Positions 49,753 to 58,720 of a stretch of DNA of 64,000 nt are shown piece by piece; within the stretch, counting starts at the first letter, position 1; each line of letters starts with the position of its first letter. Source of the stretch: Halorussus lipolyticus. GTDB lineage: Archaea; Halobacteriota; Halobacteria; Halobacteriales; Haladaptataceae. A program made the translations under genes and the position numbers. The stretch is taken from NCBI RefSeq assembly GCF_029338375.1, contig NZ_CP119804.1, positions 2,314,955 through 2,378,954 of the forward strand, in the 5' to 3' direction. Below the pieces are notes generated by a model. That model saw only the letters and a program-made list of their open reading frames with translations, made no database searches and was not told where the DNA came from.

Positions 49753-52620
49753 TCAGACGACCCGGACCGAATCGCTCCCCTCGAAAATCAGGTCGCCGAC
49801 CTCGCCGGAGACGACGAGTTCCGCCGACCTCTCGCCCGAGGAGAGCGTCCCGGCGACCTCCTCGCGCGGGAACTTGACGGCGAGTTCGGGGAACCCGTCG
49901 CCGTCGCGGTCCTCGATTGGCGGATTTTTGACGAAGCCGTACTTCTCGTCCGTGACCGCAGGCACCCCGTTCATCCTCACGGTGTCGAGCGCGATGTCCG
50001 CAATCTCGGCCCCGAGGCTGTTGTCGCCGAGTTCGACGTAGGCAGTCACCCACTCGCCGTTCGCTCGCGGGTTGATGGCGTCGGGGTCGAGGTCGATGGA
50101 GGCCGGAATCTTCCGGATTTGGAAGCCGCCGGACCCCGAGTCGGTCCCGTCGTCTCCGCTCCCGTCGCCGCCACTATCGCCCGAGGACCGCTCTAGTTCT
50201 AGCTTCTGGGTCTCGCCCTCGGCGACCTCCAGCGTGAGTTCGGTCTCGGACTCGACGCGGACCTCGCCGTCGTCGTCGCGCTGGACCTGCGCGAGGACAG
50301 TGGTGTACTGCCCGTCGTCGGTGCCCTCGTAGTCGAGCGACAGGGTTTCGGAGTCGGCCTCGTCGGGCACGAAGATGCCTTCCCGGAGGTCGTAGGTGCT
50401 GTCGGGATTTGCGGCGTCGGTGAACCCGGTCGCGCCCTTCGGGACGTGAACCGACCCCGGAATGTCGCTGTCGGGGTCTGTTTCGGTGACTTCGCTTCCC
50501 GGTCCGTCGGCGAGCGTGGTGTCGATACCGCGGCCCTGTTCGTCGGTCACGTCGGTCCGGACCGGCGAGTAGTTCGTGACCAGCAGGCCCGACTGGCGCA
50601 CCGACCGGTTGAACTCCCACTGGCTCGGGGTCCGGGGGTCGCCCTCGGCGTCGATGCCGAAGTCGTGGCCCCAGCGAGTCGTGCCGTCTGGCATCGTCGT
50701 TTCGTTGACCCGATAGTTGGTCTCCCAGAGCTTGTAGCCGGTGTAGCCGTCGAGGTAGCGGTCGGGGTCTCGCGCCCCCTCGCCGAAGATGTAGCTGTCG
50801 TAGAAGTGCCACTCGCCCTCGTAGAACACCTGCGCGGCGGATTCCTGATACCACGAGGTGTAACTGTCGTAGCCGTAGCCACCGCCCGGCGCGGCGAGGC
50901 CCACCGTCATCTCGCGGGTCGGCAGGCCGATGGTCCGGGCGAGCGACGAGAACAGGTAGGTGTGTTCGATGCAGATGTGGCCGTTCTGTCGGGAGTAGAC
51001 CGACAGGGGGAGGTACGACCGGTCCGGGCCGAGGAGCTTCTTGTCTATCCACCGCGCGAGGTTGATGTCGCGGGTGAACTCGTCGGGTTCGCCGTCGGGC
51101 GACAGCGAGATTTTGACGAAGCGCCACGCCCGGTTGGCGGCCTCTCGGGGGTCCTGAGGGAGCGGGAGGTCGCTGGCTCTGCTGGTGTCCTCGCCGTTGG
51201 CCGCTGACCGGAGCGCCCACTCCCGGACGAGGACCGATTGGTCGTTGTGGTAGTAGTCGTCGCCGTCCAAGTAGAACCGGTCTCTGCCGCCGGTCGGAAT
51301 CCCGGTCTGGCGGCTGAAATCGGGGTACTCGACGTAGTTCGGGCCGCCGAGGTTGTTGACCGAGAGGTCGAAGGTGTCGAGTTCGTCGCCGGAACTGTCG
51401 TAGGCAGTGACGGTGACGGTGAGAGGCCCATCGGTCGGAAGCCGACCCGCGCCCTCGGGGTCGATGATGTCGGCGCGAATCCGGTCGTGGTCCGGTCCCC
51501 AGATGTCGAGGCGGTTGGTGACGGTTTCGGCGTCAGGGCTGACGATTTTGGACTCGTGGAGGAGACTGGCGTAAGCGTCCGGGTTCTGGAATTCGAGAGT
51601 CACGTCGTCCGAAATGCCGGAGATGGAAACCGGGAACTCCAGCGTGAGGTCGTCGAGTGGACGGATTTGAGGCTGGTCCGCGGTCGGGTCGCCGAGTTCG
51701 ACGCCCTGCGTGGTGCCGGTGTTTCCGAGGAGGTCCGCGAGCGCCGTCCGGGAGTCGGCGGCACCGAACTGGACCGAGAAACTGGTGGTCTCGCCGACTG
51801 GGAGCGACCCGAGCGACCACCGGGCCGCCGTCACCACGTCGTCGCCGCCGCTGTCGGGGGAGACGCGCTTGCCGTTGAGCGAACCGTTCAGCACCGCGTC
51901 GTAGCCGAAAATCGGCCGGGTGAGCGGGTTGTAGTAGGCGCTCAGGTGGTGGCCGTCGGGTGCCTTCTCGCCCGCGAATCCGGTGTAGAGTTCGAGGCCG
52001 TCGCCGGTGTCCCGGACGTAGGGCATCCCGGCGTCGGCGTGGTAGCGGGCTTGGTCGGTCAGCGAGCGCCCGACGTCGTAGTCGCAGTACTGGTAGAGTC
52101 GGAGGTCGGAGACAGAGGCGGACCCGACGTTCGTGGCCTCGTAGGTGACGGTGAAGCGGGTCTCCTCGGGGTCGAGGTTCACTTTCCGGACGACTTCGAG
52201 CGTGGTCGCGCCGACGGCGTACCGTATCGTGGCCGAGTAGGTCGTACCGGGGTCTCCTCCGGAGGGGAAGGAGTCTACGACGGTCTGCGGGTTGTACGAG
52301 GGCGTGACGCTCCCGGTCCCGTCCTGAAGCGCGAAGAACTCGTGGTAGAGAGTCCGATTCTCGCCGACGAACCAGTTCTTCGTCCCGGTTTCGGTCTCGC
52401 CGAGTTCGATGCGGTAGGTGCCGTTGTCGATGCCGACGTTGGCGACTGAGAAGCCCTCGTCCGCGCCGGACCCCGAGGGGAGCGTCTTGCCAGAATCTTT
52501 GGCGGCGGCCTCGCCGACCGCGGCCGCCCCGGTAATCGCGCCCGCTCCGGCGTACTTCAGGAACCGACGCCGCGCCGAGTCGATTCCGCTCCCGCCCGAT
52601 TCGTTTCCGTTCTCATTCAT
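49753..52620 (-). CDS. Large Tat-exported protein with transglutaminase-like domain
   Basis: A 955-residue protein. The signal is A-R-R-R-F-L-K-Y-A-G-A-G-A-I-T. Residues about 55-300 resemble the beta-sandwich N-terminal domain of glucodextranase-type proteins. A transglutaminase-like domain covers about 500-620: Cys550 (H-I-C-I-E-H) and Asp608 (H-F-Y-D) are kept, but the usual His region (H-A-W-x-E-V) reads E-S-A-A-Q-V-F, so catalysis is doubtful. A Gly/Asp linker (about 815-835) leads to a C-terminal beta domain with an E-D-R-D-G-D-G-F calcium-like loop. Probably a surface or matrix protein. Confidence 0.75.
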   Translation of the reverse strand: MNENGNESGGSGIDSARRRFLKYAGAGAITGAAAVGEAAAKDSGKTLPSGSGADEGFSVANVGIDNGTYRIELGETETGTKNWFVGENRTLYHEFFALQDGTGSVTPSYNPQTVVDSFPSGGDPGTTYSATIRYAVGATTLEVVRKVNLDPEETRFTVTYEATNVGSASVSDLRLYQYCDYDVGRSLTDQARYHADAGMPYVRDTGDGLELYTGFAGEKAPDGHHLSAYYNPLTRPIFGYDAVLNGSLNGKRVSPDSGGDDVVTAARWSLGSLPVGETTSFSVQFGAADSRTALADLLGNTGTTQGVELGDPTADQPQIRPLDDLTLEFPVSISGISDDVTLEFQNPDAYASLLHESKIVSPDAETVTNRLDIWGPDHDRIRADIIDPEGAGRLPTDGPLTVTVTAYDSSGDELDTFDLSVNNLGGPNYVEYPDFSRQTGIPTGGRDRFYLDGDDYYHNDQSVLVREWALRSAANGEDTSRASDLPLPQDPREAANRAWRFVKISLSPDGEPDEFTRDINLARWIDKKLLGPDRSYLPLSVYSRQNGHICIEHTYLFSSLARTIGLPTREMTVGLAAPGGGYGYDSYTSWYQESAAQVFYEGEWHFYDSYIFGEGARDPDRYLDGYTGYKLWETNYRVNETTMPDGTTRWGHDFGIDAEGDPRTPSQWEFNRSVRQSGLLVTNYSPVRTDVTDEQGRGIDTTLADGPGSEVTETDPDSDIPGSVHVPKGATGFTDAANPDSTYDLREGIFVPDEADSETLSLDYEGTDDGQYTTVLAQVQRDDDGEVRVESETELTLEVAEGETQKLELERSSGDSGGDGSGDDGTDSGSGGFQIRKIPASIDLDPDAINPRANGEWVTAYVELGDNSLGAEIADIALDTVRMNGVPAVTDEKYGFVKNPPIEDRDGDGFPELAVKFPREEVAGTLSSGERSAELVVSGEVGDLIFEGSDSVRVV

Positions 52621-52803
52621 ATATTTGTAGATAGATTACTCTGGGATAATTGTTTGCCTGTCTCCCGGTATCGTATTTTAGCGGCGAGAAATATTTGTAT
52701 TTGTCTAGTATATCCAAACACGTGCTAAAGAAATAATTACGATTCCAATAGCGGGAATCCGTCGCGCCGACGCGGCGGATTTTCGGGCGGTTCGAGCGGG
52801 TCG

Positions 52804-54366
52804 TCAGTCGGCGTCCGAACCGAACACCCGCGGCATCGTGACCGTGGTGTGTTCCGAGAGACCGTAAGCGGCCGCGCCGAGGACGGGCACGCCCACCCCG
52901 AGGAGCGCGAGCGGCGAGACGCCGTATCCGCTGGCGAGGAACAGTCCCGTGGCGACGGTCCCGCAGAGGACCGCGTAGGGAATCTGGGTGTTCACGTGGT
53001 CAACGTGGTCCGCGCCGGCGAACATCGACGACAGGACCGTGGTGTCGCTGATGGGCGAGCAGTGGTCGCCGAACAGCGACCCGGTGAGGATGGCACCAAT
53101 CGCGCCGGGAAGCGGTGCCCCGAGGTTGAACGCCAGCGGCACCGCGACGGGGAACATGATGCCCATCGTCCCCCACGAGGTCCCGATGCTGAACGAGATG
53201 ATAGCGGCCGCGAGGAAGACGACCGCTGGCAGGAGTTCAGGCGTGATGACGCCCTCGGCGACCGAGACGACGTAGGGACCGACCCCGAGGGCCTCGCTGA
53301 CCGACCCGATGGTCCACGCCAGCGAGAGGACCGCGACGGGGAATATCACCATCTTGAACCCCTCGAAGATGGAGTCGCTGATGTCCTCTAACTCGACCCG
53401 CGCGTGGCCGACCAGAATCGCCAACAGCAGGCCGCACGCCGAGAAGACGCCCCAGAGAATCGCGTCGGCAGTCGCGGCCTCCTTCAGCGCCTCGACCGGT
53501 GCCTTGCCGGGCCACCCGCCGGAGGTCAGCAGTCCGAGGCCCGTGACCGCCACGAGGACCACGATTGGCGCGGCGAAGTACCACCAGCGCGAATCGACGT
53601 GTTCGGGCGTTTCGATGTCCTCCTCGCGGGTTTCGAGCAAGGGGTCGGCGTCGTCTCGAAGGACCTTGCCGGTCTCCTTGGCGCGCTTCTCGGCGCGCTT
53701 CATCGGGCCGAAGTTCCACCCCGTAGCGACGACGATGAAGACCAGCACCACCGCCAGAAGGCTGTAGAACCGGAATGGAATGCTTTCGAGAAACACCACG
53801 AACGCGCTCTGGTCGATACCGAGCGCGTTGAACTGCTCTTTGATGAGTCCGACCTCAAACCCGACCCACGTCGAGACCACCGCCACGCTGACGACCGGCG
53901 ACGTGGTGGAGTCCAGCAGGTACGCGAGTTTCTCCCGACTGATGTCGAACTGGTCGGTGATGGGGCGCATCACAGACCCGGTAATCATCGTACTGGCGTA
54001 CGAATCCACGAAGATGAGCATGCCGAGGATGCTCGTCCCGAGTTCCGCCTGCCGGCGCGTCCGAACCCGTGAGATGATGCGCTTGGCGAGCGCGTTCATC
54101 CCTCCCGAGAGGAAAATCATCCCCAGCATCGCCCCCGAGAGGAAGGTGAACAACAGGAGTTTGCTGTTGAACGACGCCGTGATATTGTCAATGACCAACT
54201 GAAGGGAGTGGGCCGCTCCGGTAATCGGATTCCAGCCCATCAAGATGGTCGCACCGATCCAAATCCCCGCGAACAGCGAGAGTAGCACCTGCCTGCTCAC
54301 CAGCGTCAGCACGATGGCAAAGAGCGCCGGTAACAGACTGATGATACCATACGTTTCAGAAGCCAT
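52804..54366 (-). CDS. Na+/H+ antiporter, NhaC family
   Basis: A membrane transporter of 520 residues with about twelve helices, expected to exchange Na+ and H+ or to carry organic acids, as NhaC-type members do. Typical parts are F-V-D-S-Y-A-S-T-M-I-T-G-S-V-M-R-P-I-T-D, S-P-V-V-S-V-A-V-V-S-T-W-V-G-F-E and a late G-D-H-C-S-P-I-S-D-T-T-V-L-S-S. A charged loop of about 45 residues lies near the middle. The ATG at 54366 sits 27 nt after a TTTAAAA box (54391-54398), so the in-frame ATG at 54390 is too close to be used. Confidence 0.9.
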   Translation of the reverse strand: MASETYGIISLLPALFAIVLTLVSRQVLLSLFAGIWIGATILMGWNPITGAAHSLQLVIDNITASFNSKLLLFTFLSGAMLGMIFLSGGMNALAKRIISRVRTRRQAELGTSILGMLIFVDSYASTMITGSVMRPITDQFDISREKLAYLLDSTTSPVVSVAVVSTWVGFEVGLIKEQFNALGIDQSAFVVFLESIPFRFYSLLAVVLVFIVVATGWNFGPMKRAEKRAKETGKVLRDDADPLLETREEDIETPEHVDSRWWYFAAPIVVLVAVTGLGLLTSGGWPGKAPVEALKEAATADAILWGVFSACGLLLAILVGHARVELEDISDSIFEGFKMVIFPVAVLSLAWTIGSVSEALGVGPYVVSVAEGVITPELLPAVVFLAAAIISFSIGTSWGTMGIMFPVAVPLAFNLGAPLPGAIGAILTGSLFGDHCSPISDTTVLSSMFAGADHVDHVNTQIPYAVLCGTVATGLFLASGYGVSPLALLGVGVPVLGAAAYGLSEHTTVTMPRVFGSDAD

Positions 54367-54390
54367 TGCGTGGTCACCATACTCACCCAC

Positions 54391-54398
54391 GATTTTAA
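54391..54398 (-). promoter_or_regulatory. TATA box of the antiporter gene
   Basis: The minus strand reads GGATTTAAAATCG, about 25-32 nt before the ATG at 54366, and decides the start codon. Confidence 0.55.
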
Positions 54399-54563
54399 AT
54401 CCTGCCCAATTACCCCAACAGAATCGCAGTTCCGCCGACTAATTGAGACGATTTCGTAGACACGGGGCATATTTTTGAACAATGTCGAGTCAGACCGGAA
54501 CAGGGCGACTCCCCGACCGACGGAAGAAAGAACGTTTTACCCTTGGACGACATTCGTCCGCTA

Positions 54564-55541
54564 ATGAGCGACTCGGACGGACCGAAACAGGTAGACAGTC
54601 CGGACTACCACAGCGAGAACCACACGGCGGCCCAGACCTGCGGGTGGACGGCGAACGCTCTCAGAGGAGAAGGCCGGTGCTACAAGTACGCCTTCTACGG
54701 CATCGAGTCCCACCGGTGCATCCAGATGACCCCGGTCGTCAAGTGCAACGAGCGGTGCGTCTTCTGCTGGCGCGACCACGCCGGCCACGCCTACGAACTC
54801 GGCGACGTGGAGTGGGACGACCCCGAGGCCGTCGTGGACGCGAGTATCGAGTTGCAGAAGAAACTCCTCTCGGGATTCGGCGGCAACGACGAGGTGCCCC
54901 GCGAGGTGTTCGAGGAGTCGATGGAACCCCGCCACGTCGCCATCAGTCTCGACGGCGAGCCAACTCTCTATCCGTATCTGCCCGAACTCATCGACGCCTT
55001 CCACGACCGGGACATCACCACCTTCCTCGTGAGCAACGGCACCCGGCCCGAGGTCCTCCGGGAGTGCGACCCGACCCAACTCTACGTCAGCGTGGACGCC
55101 CCCGAGCGCCACACCTTCGACGAGGTGGTGAAGGCGATGGAGGACGACGCGTGGGAGAATCTGGTCGAGACGATGGACGTGTTGGCCGAGAAAGACGAGA
55201 CACGGACGGTCCTCCGGACCACCCTCGTCGGCGGGGAGAACGTCCACCATCCCGAGTGGTACGCGGGATTCTACCAGCGCGCCGACCCCGATTTCGTGGA
55301 ACTCAAATCCTACATGCACGTCGGCGAGTCGAGAGACCGGGTGGCCCGCGACTCGATGCTCGACCACGAGGACGTCGTGGACTTCGCCGAGGAGATTCGA
55401 CAGCACATGCCGGACCACAACTACCTGAAGGACGTGCCCGTCTCGCGGGTCGCGCTCCTGTCGAAAACCGACGACACTTGGGTTCCGAAGTTGAACAAGG
55501 GAAGCGAGTTCTGGGAGCGAGACCCCGTGACCGGGGACTAA
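54564..55541 (+). CDS. tyw1: 4-demethylwyosine synthase (TYW1)
   Basis: A radical SAM enzyme of 325 residues that builds the tricyclic base at position 37 of tRNA-Phe from N1-methylguanosine and pyruvate. The SAM cluster is C61, C65 and C68 (K-C-N-E-R-C-V-F-C-W). A second cluster should use C26, C39 and C52, all present. Further motifs: S-L-D-G-E-P-T-L-Y-P and V-S-N-G-T. The ATG at 54564 follows an ACGTTTTACCC box. It is divergent from the antiporter gene. Confidence 0.95.
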   Translation: MSDSDGPKQVDSPDYHSENHTAAQTCGWTANALRGEGRCYKYAFYGIESHRCIQMTPVVKCNERCVFCWRDHAGHAYELGDVEWDDPEAVVDASIELQKKLLSGFGGNDEVPREVFEESMEPRHVAISLDGEPTLYPYLPELIDAFHDRDITTFLVSNGTRPEVLRECDPTQLYVSVDAPERHTFDEVVKAMEDDAWENLVETMDVLAEKDETRTVLRTTLVGGENVHHPEWYAGFYQRADPDFVELKSYMHVGESRDRVARDSMLDHEDVVDFAEEIRQHMPDHNYLKDVPVSRVALLSKTDDTWVPKLNKGSEFWERDPVTGD

Positions 55542-55559
55542 CGACCGGCCTACTGGGAA

Positions 55560-56003
55560 CTACTCGTCAGTAGTCAGGGCTTCTCGAACCGACTGGGGGA
55601 GGTCAGGGCGCGGTGCTTCTTGATGCCGCTGGATTTTCTCTGACTTTCGGGTATTTTTGTAGAGTGCCTGTGCCGCAGGGACTCCTCGGAGATAGTTGTA
55701 CTCGTAGAGAACGTCCACGCCGTACTCCGTCAACCCGTAGAATTTCGAGGGTAAATCCCGCTTGTTTTCGCTCGGTTCGTGGCGATACAGGTCAAGGATT
55801 CCAGCATCAATGAGCGTGTCGAGTTGATTACGAATTTCGCCCCGAAATTTCGGACTCACGTAATCGAGTTCCGCTAACGACATCAGATGCTCCGGGTGAC
55901 CGAGTACGAACTGTACGATGAGGTGTCGTGTTTCTTGTGAGAGGAGTCCGAAAATACGACGCTGTTCCTCCGGTAATTGTTTTTTCGACCAGTCGTCAGT
56001 CAC
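55560..56003 (-). CDS. ArsR-like winged-helix protein
   Basis: A 147-residue predicted DNA-binding protein. The helix-turn-helix region is R-H-L-I-V-Q-F-V-L-G-H-P-E-H-L-M-S-L-A-E-L-D, followed by R-N-Q-L-D-T-L-I-D-A-G-I-L-D-L-Y and a wing with F-Y-G-L-T-E-Y-G. The basic tail is K-N-T-R-K-S-E-K-I-Q-R-H. Such small regulators are very numerous in haloarchaea; the target is unknown. A GATTTAAGCC box precedes the ATG by about 27 nt on the minus strand. Confidence 0.75.
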   Translation of the reverse strand: MTDDWSKKQLPEEQRRIFGLLSQETRHLIVQFVLGHPEHLMSLAELDYVSPKFRGEIRNQLDTLIDAGILDLYRHEPSENKRDLPSKFYGLTEYGVDVLYEYNYLRGVPAAQALYKNTRKSEKIQRHQEAPRPDLPQSVREALTTDE

Positions 56004-56060
56004 GAGTTCGATTTAAGCCTGTAGATAGTAGCATATTTCGACTACATTCCGTACCCATTT

Positions 56061-56423
56061 TTACAATTTCTCCAACTTCTCGGTCTCCTCGCTCTCGACG
56101 TTCCCCGTATTCGTCGTCTCGGTCGGTTCGAACAGCAGGACCTCGGCCTCACCTTCGTCGGCGACCGGTCGGTGTTCGACGCCCGCCGGGACGACCAGCA
56201 TCTCGTCCTCGTTCAATACGGTGTCTTCCCTGTCCCGAAATTCGATTCGGAGTCGCCCCTTCCGGACCAGAAACAGTTCGTCGGCGTCGTCGTGGTGGTG
56301 CCAGACGAACTCGCCTTCGAGTTTGGCGAGTTTGACGGCCTGCCCGTTGAGTTCCGCGGCGAGGCGGGGCGACCACTGCTCGTCGAACGATTCGAAGCCC
56401 GCATCGAGGTCCACTTTCTCCAT
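56061..56423 (-). CDS. Cupin-domain protein
   Basis: A 120-residue single-domain cupin. Metal-binding motif 1 is W-H-H-H-D-D-A-D-E-L-F-L-V-x-x-G, and motif 2 is V-P-A-G-V-E-H-R-P. It ends in a Glu/Lys/Thr-rich tail. Small cupins of this type are often annotated as mannose-6-phosphate isomerase-like, but the real substrate is unknown. Confidence 0.85.
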   Translation of the reverse strand: MEKVDLDAGFESFDEQWSPRLAAELNGQAVKLAKLEGEFVWHHHDDADELFLVRKGRLRIEFRDREDTVLNEDEMLVVPAGVEHRPVADEGEAEVLLFEPTETTNTGNVESEETEKLEKL

Positions 56424-56608
56424 GGGCGTTCAGTCGTCGGCGACCGGGATAGGTTTGTGGCCACGCGTCGAACGAAAGGAATAGGTGGCGGCGACCCGGA
56501 TTTCGATACCCGAGCGGTTCGCCATGTGGCTCGCCCCCAAGCCATTCCAATTCTGAGAACCGTACCGCATCCGTTATGCTTAAACCGCGAGCGACCCGAA
56601 TGTCAACC

Positions 56609-57316
56609 ATGTCAGCGACACGGCCGCGCGCGGTCGGCTACGACGAACTCGCCGCGCTCAAACTCCTCGCGCTCGACGGCGGATTGGAAGGCGAGGTCAA
56701 GGTCTCTTGTTCGGGTCTCGCCGAGCGCCTCGACGCCTCCAACCAGACCGCCTCCCGGCGACTTCAGCGATTGGACGACGCCGGCCTCGTGGAGCGCGAG
56801 ATGGTCAGCGACGGCCAGTGGGTCTCGATTACCGAGGACGGCGAGTGGTCCCTGAAACGGGAGTACGAGGACTACCGGCGCATCTTCGAGACGCCCGCCG
56901 GGGTCGATTTGACGGGCACCGTCACCAGCGGGATGGGCGAGGGACGCCACTACATCTCCCTGCCGGGGTACATGGAGCAGTTCGAGGAGCGACTGGGCTA
57001 CGAGCCATTCCTCGGCACGCTGAACGTCGAGTTGACCGACGAGAGCCTGCGGGCGCGGTCGGCGATGGAGGCGCTGGACCCCGTGCCAATCGACGGGTGG
57101 GAGGACGACGACCGGACCTACGGCCCGGCGGTGTGCTACCCGGCGGTCGTGGAAACGCAGGACGGCGAAGTCTACGAGGAGGCCCACACCATCGCGCCGG
57201 AGCGCACCCACCACGACGAGGACCAGTTGGAGGTCATCGCGCCCGAGAAACTCCGCGAGAAGTTGGCGCTCGAAGACGGCGACCACGTGACGGTCCACGT
57301 CGAGGAGAACGCATGA
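56609..57316 (+). CDS. rbkR: HTH regulator/CTP-dependent riboflavin kinase
   Basis: A bifunctional 235-residue protein. The N-terminal 80 residues are a winged helix ([23 protein letters not shown]). The C-terminal DUF120 domain is the archaeal riboflavin kinase ([23 protein letters not shown]) that makes FMN using CTP. Proteins of this layout (RbkR) both make FMN and regulate rib genes. The stop overlaps ribB as ATGA. ATG 56609 is about 27 nt after CTTAAAC, so I prefer it to 56600 or 56576. Confidence 0.9.
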   Translation: MSATRPRAVGYDELAALKLLALDGGLEGEVKVSCSGLAERLDASNQTASRRLQRLDDAGLVEREMVSDGQWVSITEDGEWSLKREYEDYRRIFETPAGVDLTGTVTSGMGEGRHYISLPGYMEQFEERLGYEPFLGTLNVELTDESLRARSAMEALDPVPIDGWEDDDRTYGPAVCYPAVVETQDGEVYEEAHTIAPERTHHDEDQLEVIAPEKLREKLALEDGDHVTVHVEENA

Positions 57317-57969
57317 GTCAGACTGCCGCGGGCGTCGAGGCCGCAATCGAGGCCTTCCGCGAGGGGTCGCCGGTCCTCGTCCACGACGCCGCCGACCGAG
57401 AGGGCGAGACCGACCTGATTTACCCGGCAGGTGCAGTCACGCCGGAGGACGTGTCTCGGATGCGCAACGACGCCGGAGGACTGGTCTGCGTGGCGCTCGC
57501 CGACGAGGTGGCCGACGAGTTCGGCCTCCCGTTCTTGGAGGAGGCCCTCGACCACGAGGCGAGTGCCGCCCACGACTTGGGCTACGACGAGCGCTCGTCG
57601 TTCTCGCTCCCGGTCAACCACCGCGATACCTACACCGGTATCACCGACGAGGACCGCGCGACGACGATTACGAAGTTGGCCGAGGCCGCTCAGAACCCGG
57701 ACGAGACCGACTTCGCCGACGAGTTCCGCGCGCCGGGCCACGTGAACGTTCTTCGGGCCGCACCGGGTCTCCTCGGGGACCGCGAGGGCCACACCGAGTT
57801 GGGCATCGCGCTGGCCGAGGCCGCCGAGCGAGAGCCAGCAGTCGTGGTCTGCGAGATGCTGGACGACAAGACCGGGGGTGCGCTCTCGCCCGAGGACGCC
57901 AAGGCCTACGCCGAGCGCCACGGGTTCCCGTATCTGGAAGGGTCGGCGGTTATTGAGCGACTAGGATAG
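57313..57969 (+). CDS. ribB: 3,4-dihydroxy-2-butanone 4-phosphate synthase
   Basis: A 218-residue single-domain enzyme that converts ribulose 5-phosphate to the four-carbon precursor of riboflavin plus formate. Motifs: D-R-E-G-E-T-D-L (metal site), [21 protein letters not shown] and [14 protein letters not shown]. It is not fused to GTP cyclohydrolase II, as usual in archaea. It overlaps rbkR and probably forms a two-gene operon under RbkR control. Confidence 0.94.
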   Translation: MSQTAAGVEAAIEAFREGSPVLVHDAADREGETDLIYPAGAVTPEDVSRMRNDAGGLVCVALADEVADEFGLPFLEEALDHEASAAHDLGYDERSSFSLPVNHRDTYTGITDEDRATTITKLAEAAQNPDETDFADEFRAPGHVNVLRAAPGLLGDREGHTELGIALAEAAEREPAVVVCEMLDDKTGGALSPEDAKAYAERHGFPYLEGSAVIERLG

Positions 57970-58240
57970 AGTTGGACTACCCTATAGTTTAAATTTCCAC
58001 CCTCCACTTAAATTTCAGTATCCCACGGACCAACAAATCAAGGGTGCTTATGAAGGATAGATCATATCCCACTATTAATTCACCTATCGAGTGTAGAAAA
58101 CATTTTTAATCGATGAGTCATCCGTGAATTCCCTAATATCAAGGGGTGTGATCTTTGGTTCACACCCATGAAGAAAGAAGAAATCAGCTATAGAGACCTT
58201 GTAGGTGTTCAAAAACCTCTTTTTCTAACCATCGTAACCT
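57970..58240. other. AT-rich gene-free stretch downstream of ribB
   Basis: This begins an AT-rich kilobase (57970-58962) unlike the flanking genes. It contains short T/A runs and the hairpin at 58144-58167. A 27-codon ORF starts at 58168 directly after the hairpin, but it has no support and overlaps the neighbouring small ORF. No known element is recognised. Confidence 0.4.
58144..58167. repeat. 8-bp perfect hairpin in the AT-rich region
   Basis: GGGTGTGA and TCACACCC pair perfectly around an 8-base loop. It is not followed by a clear T-run. It may be a terminator for ribB read-through or part of an element. Confidence 0.35.
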
Positions 58241-58405
58241 TTAGGGTCTAAAAGAGAATAGAGTAAAATGGACTAGGTATGTCGCCACCACCGAGTCCAT
58301 GATCAACGTCAATCCACTGGGATAATTGATCTCAGCCGCTTCACTACCGGCTGACCAGCCAGTGGCGGTCGCCTTACCAACGGCCGCGATGACGTTGGAA
58401 ACCAT
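58241..58405 (-). CDS. Tiny hydrophobic ORF, first of a related pair
   Basis: A 54-residue ORF: M-V-S-N-V-I-A-A-V-G-K-A-T-A-T-G-W-S at the start, with a hydrophobic C-terminal stretch (G-L-T-L-I-M-D-S-V-V-A-T-Y-L-V-H-F-T). The first five residues and 23 bases around the start are nearly identical to those of the ORF at 58507-58713. No family recognised. Translation is not proven. Confidence 0.35.
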   Translation of the reverse strand: MVSNVIAAVGKATATGWSAGSEAAEINYPSGLTLIMDSVVATYLVHFTLFSFRP

Positions 58406-58412
58406 CATCTTC
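58390..58412 (-). repeat. 23-bp repeat over the start of the first small ORF
   Basis: Matches 58698-58720 at 21 of 23 positions. Both copies span the start codon and 7 bases before it. Confidence 0.55.
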
Positions 58413-58506
58413 CGATTTCTACAGCTAATAGAGGTAGTAATCTGGGAATACTCAAAAGAGTTGCAAGTGGTGGAATGAGATTAGCCGCCTATAAAGGCGG
58501 TGCCGT

Positions 58507-58713
58507 TTACCTAATCCGGTTCTCACCTTTGTCAGGGTTCGGCTTATTTTGCTGGGGCCGCGCTACTGCGTAGCCGAGTACCAGGCTCAACCCGCAGATA
58601 ATCACGCCTGCAGTAGCAACCAGAAGGTTACCACTGAGAAGGCCCGTTCTTATCATCTCTGCGCCAGCCAGAACCCCCATACCAAGGGGGCCGAGAGTAA
58701 CGTTGGAAACCAT
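58507..58713 (-). CDS. Small hydrophobic protein, second of a related pair
   Basis: A 68-residue protein starting M-V-S-N-V-T-L-G-P-L-G-M-G-V-L-A-G-A, with two hydrophobic stretches (about 6-20 and 28-50) and a basic, polar tail (P-Q-Q-N-K-P-N-P-D-K-G-E-N). A G-G-A-G-G sequence lies about 35 bases before the start, too far for a usual site. It shares its start region with the ORF 100 bases downstream. Function unknown; a small membrane peptide from a mobile or viral remnant is one option. Confidence 0.45.
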   Translation of the reverse strand: MVSNVTLGPLGMGVLAGAEMIRTGLLSGNLLVATAGVIICGLSLVLGYAVARPQQNKPNPDKGENRIR

Positions 58714-58720
58714 CGTCTTC
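58698..58720 (-). repeat. 23-bp repeat over the start of the second small ORF
   Basis: Partner of 58390-58412. On the minus strand it reads GAAGACG then ATGGTTTCCAACGTTA; the other copy differs at two positions (GAAGATG..., ...CGTCA). Confidence 0.55.

Noticed and set aside
58168..58251. 27-codon + strand ORF after the 58144 hairpin
   Set aside because: Too short, overlaps the small minus-strand ORF region, and has no promoter or family support.
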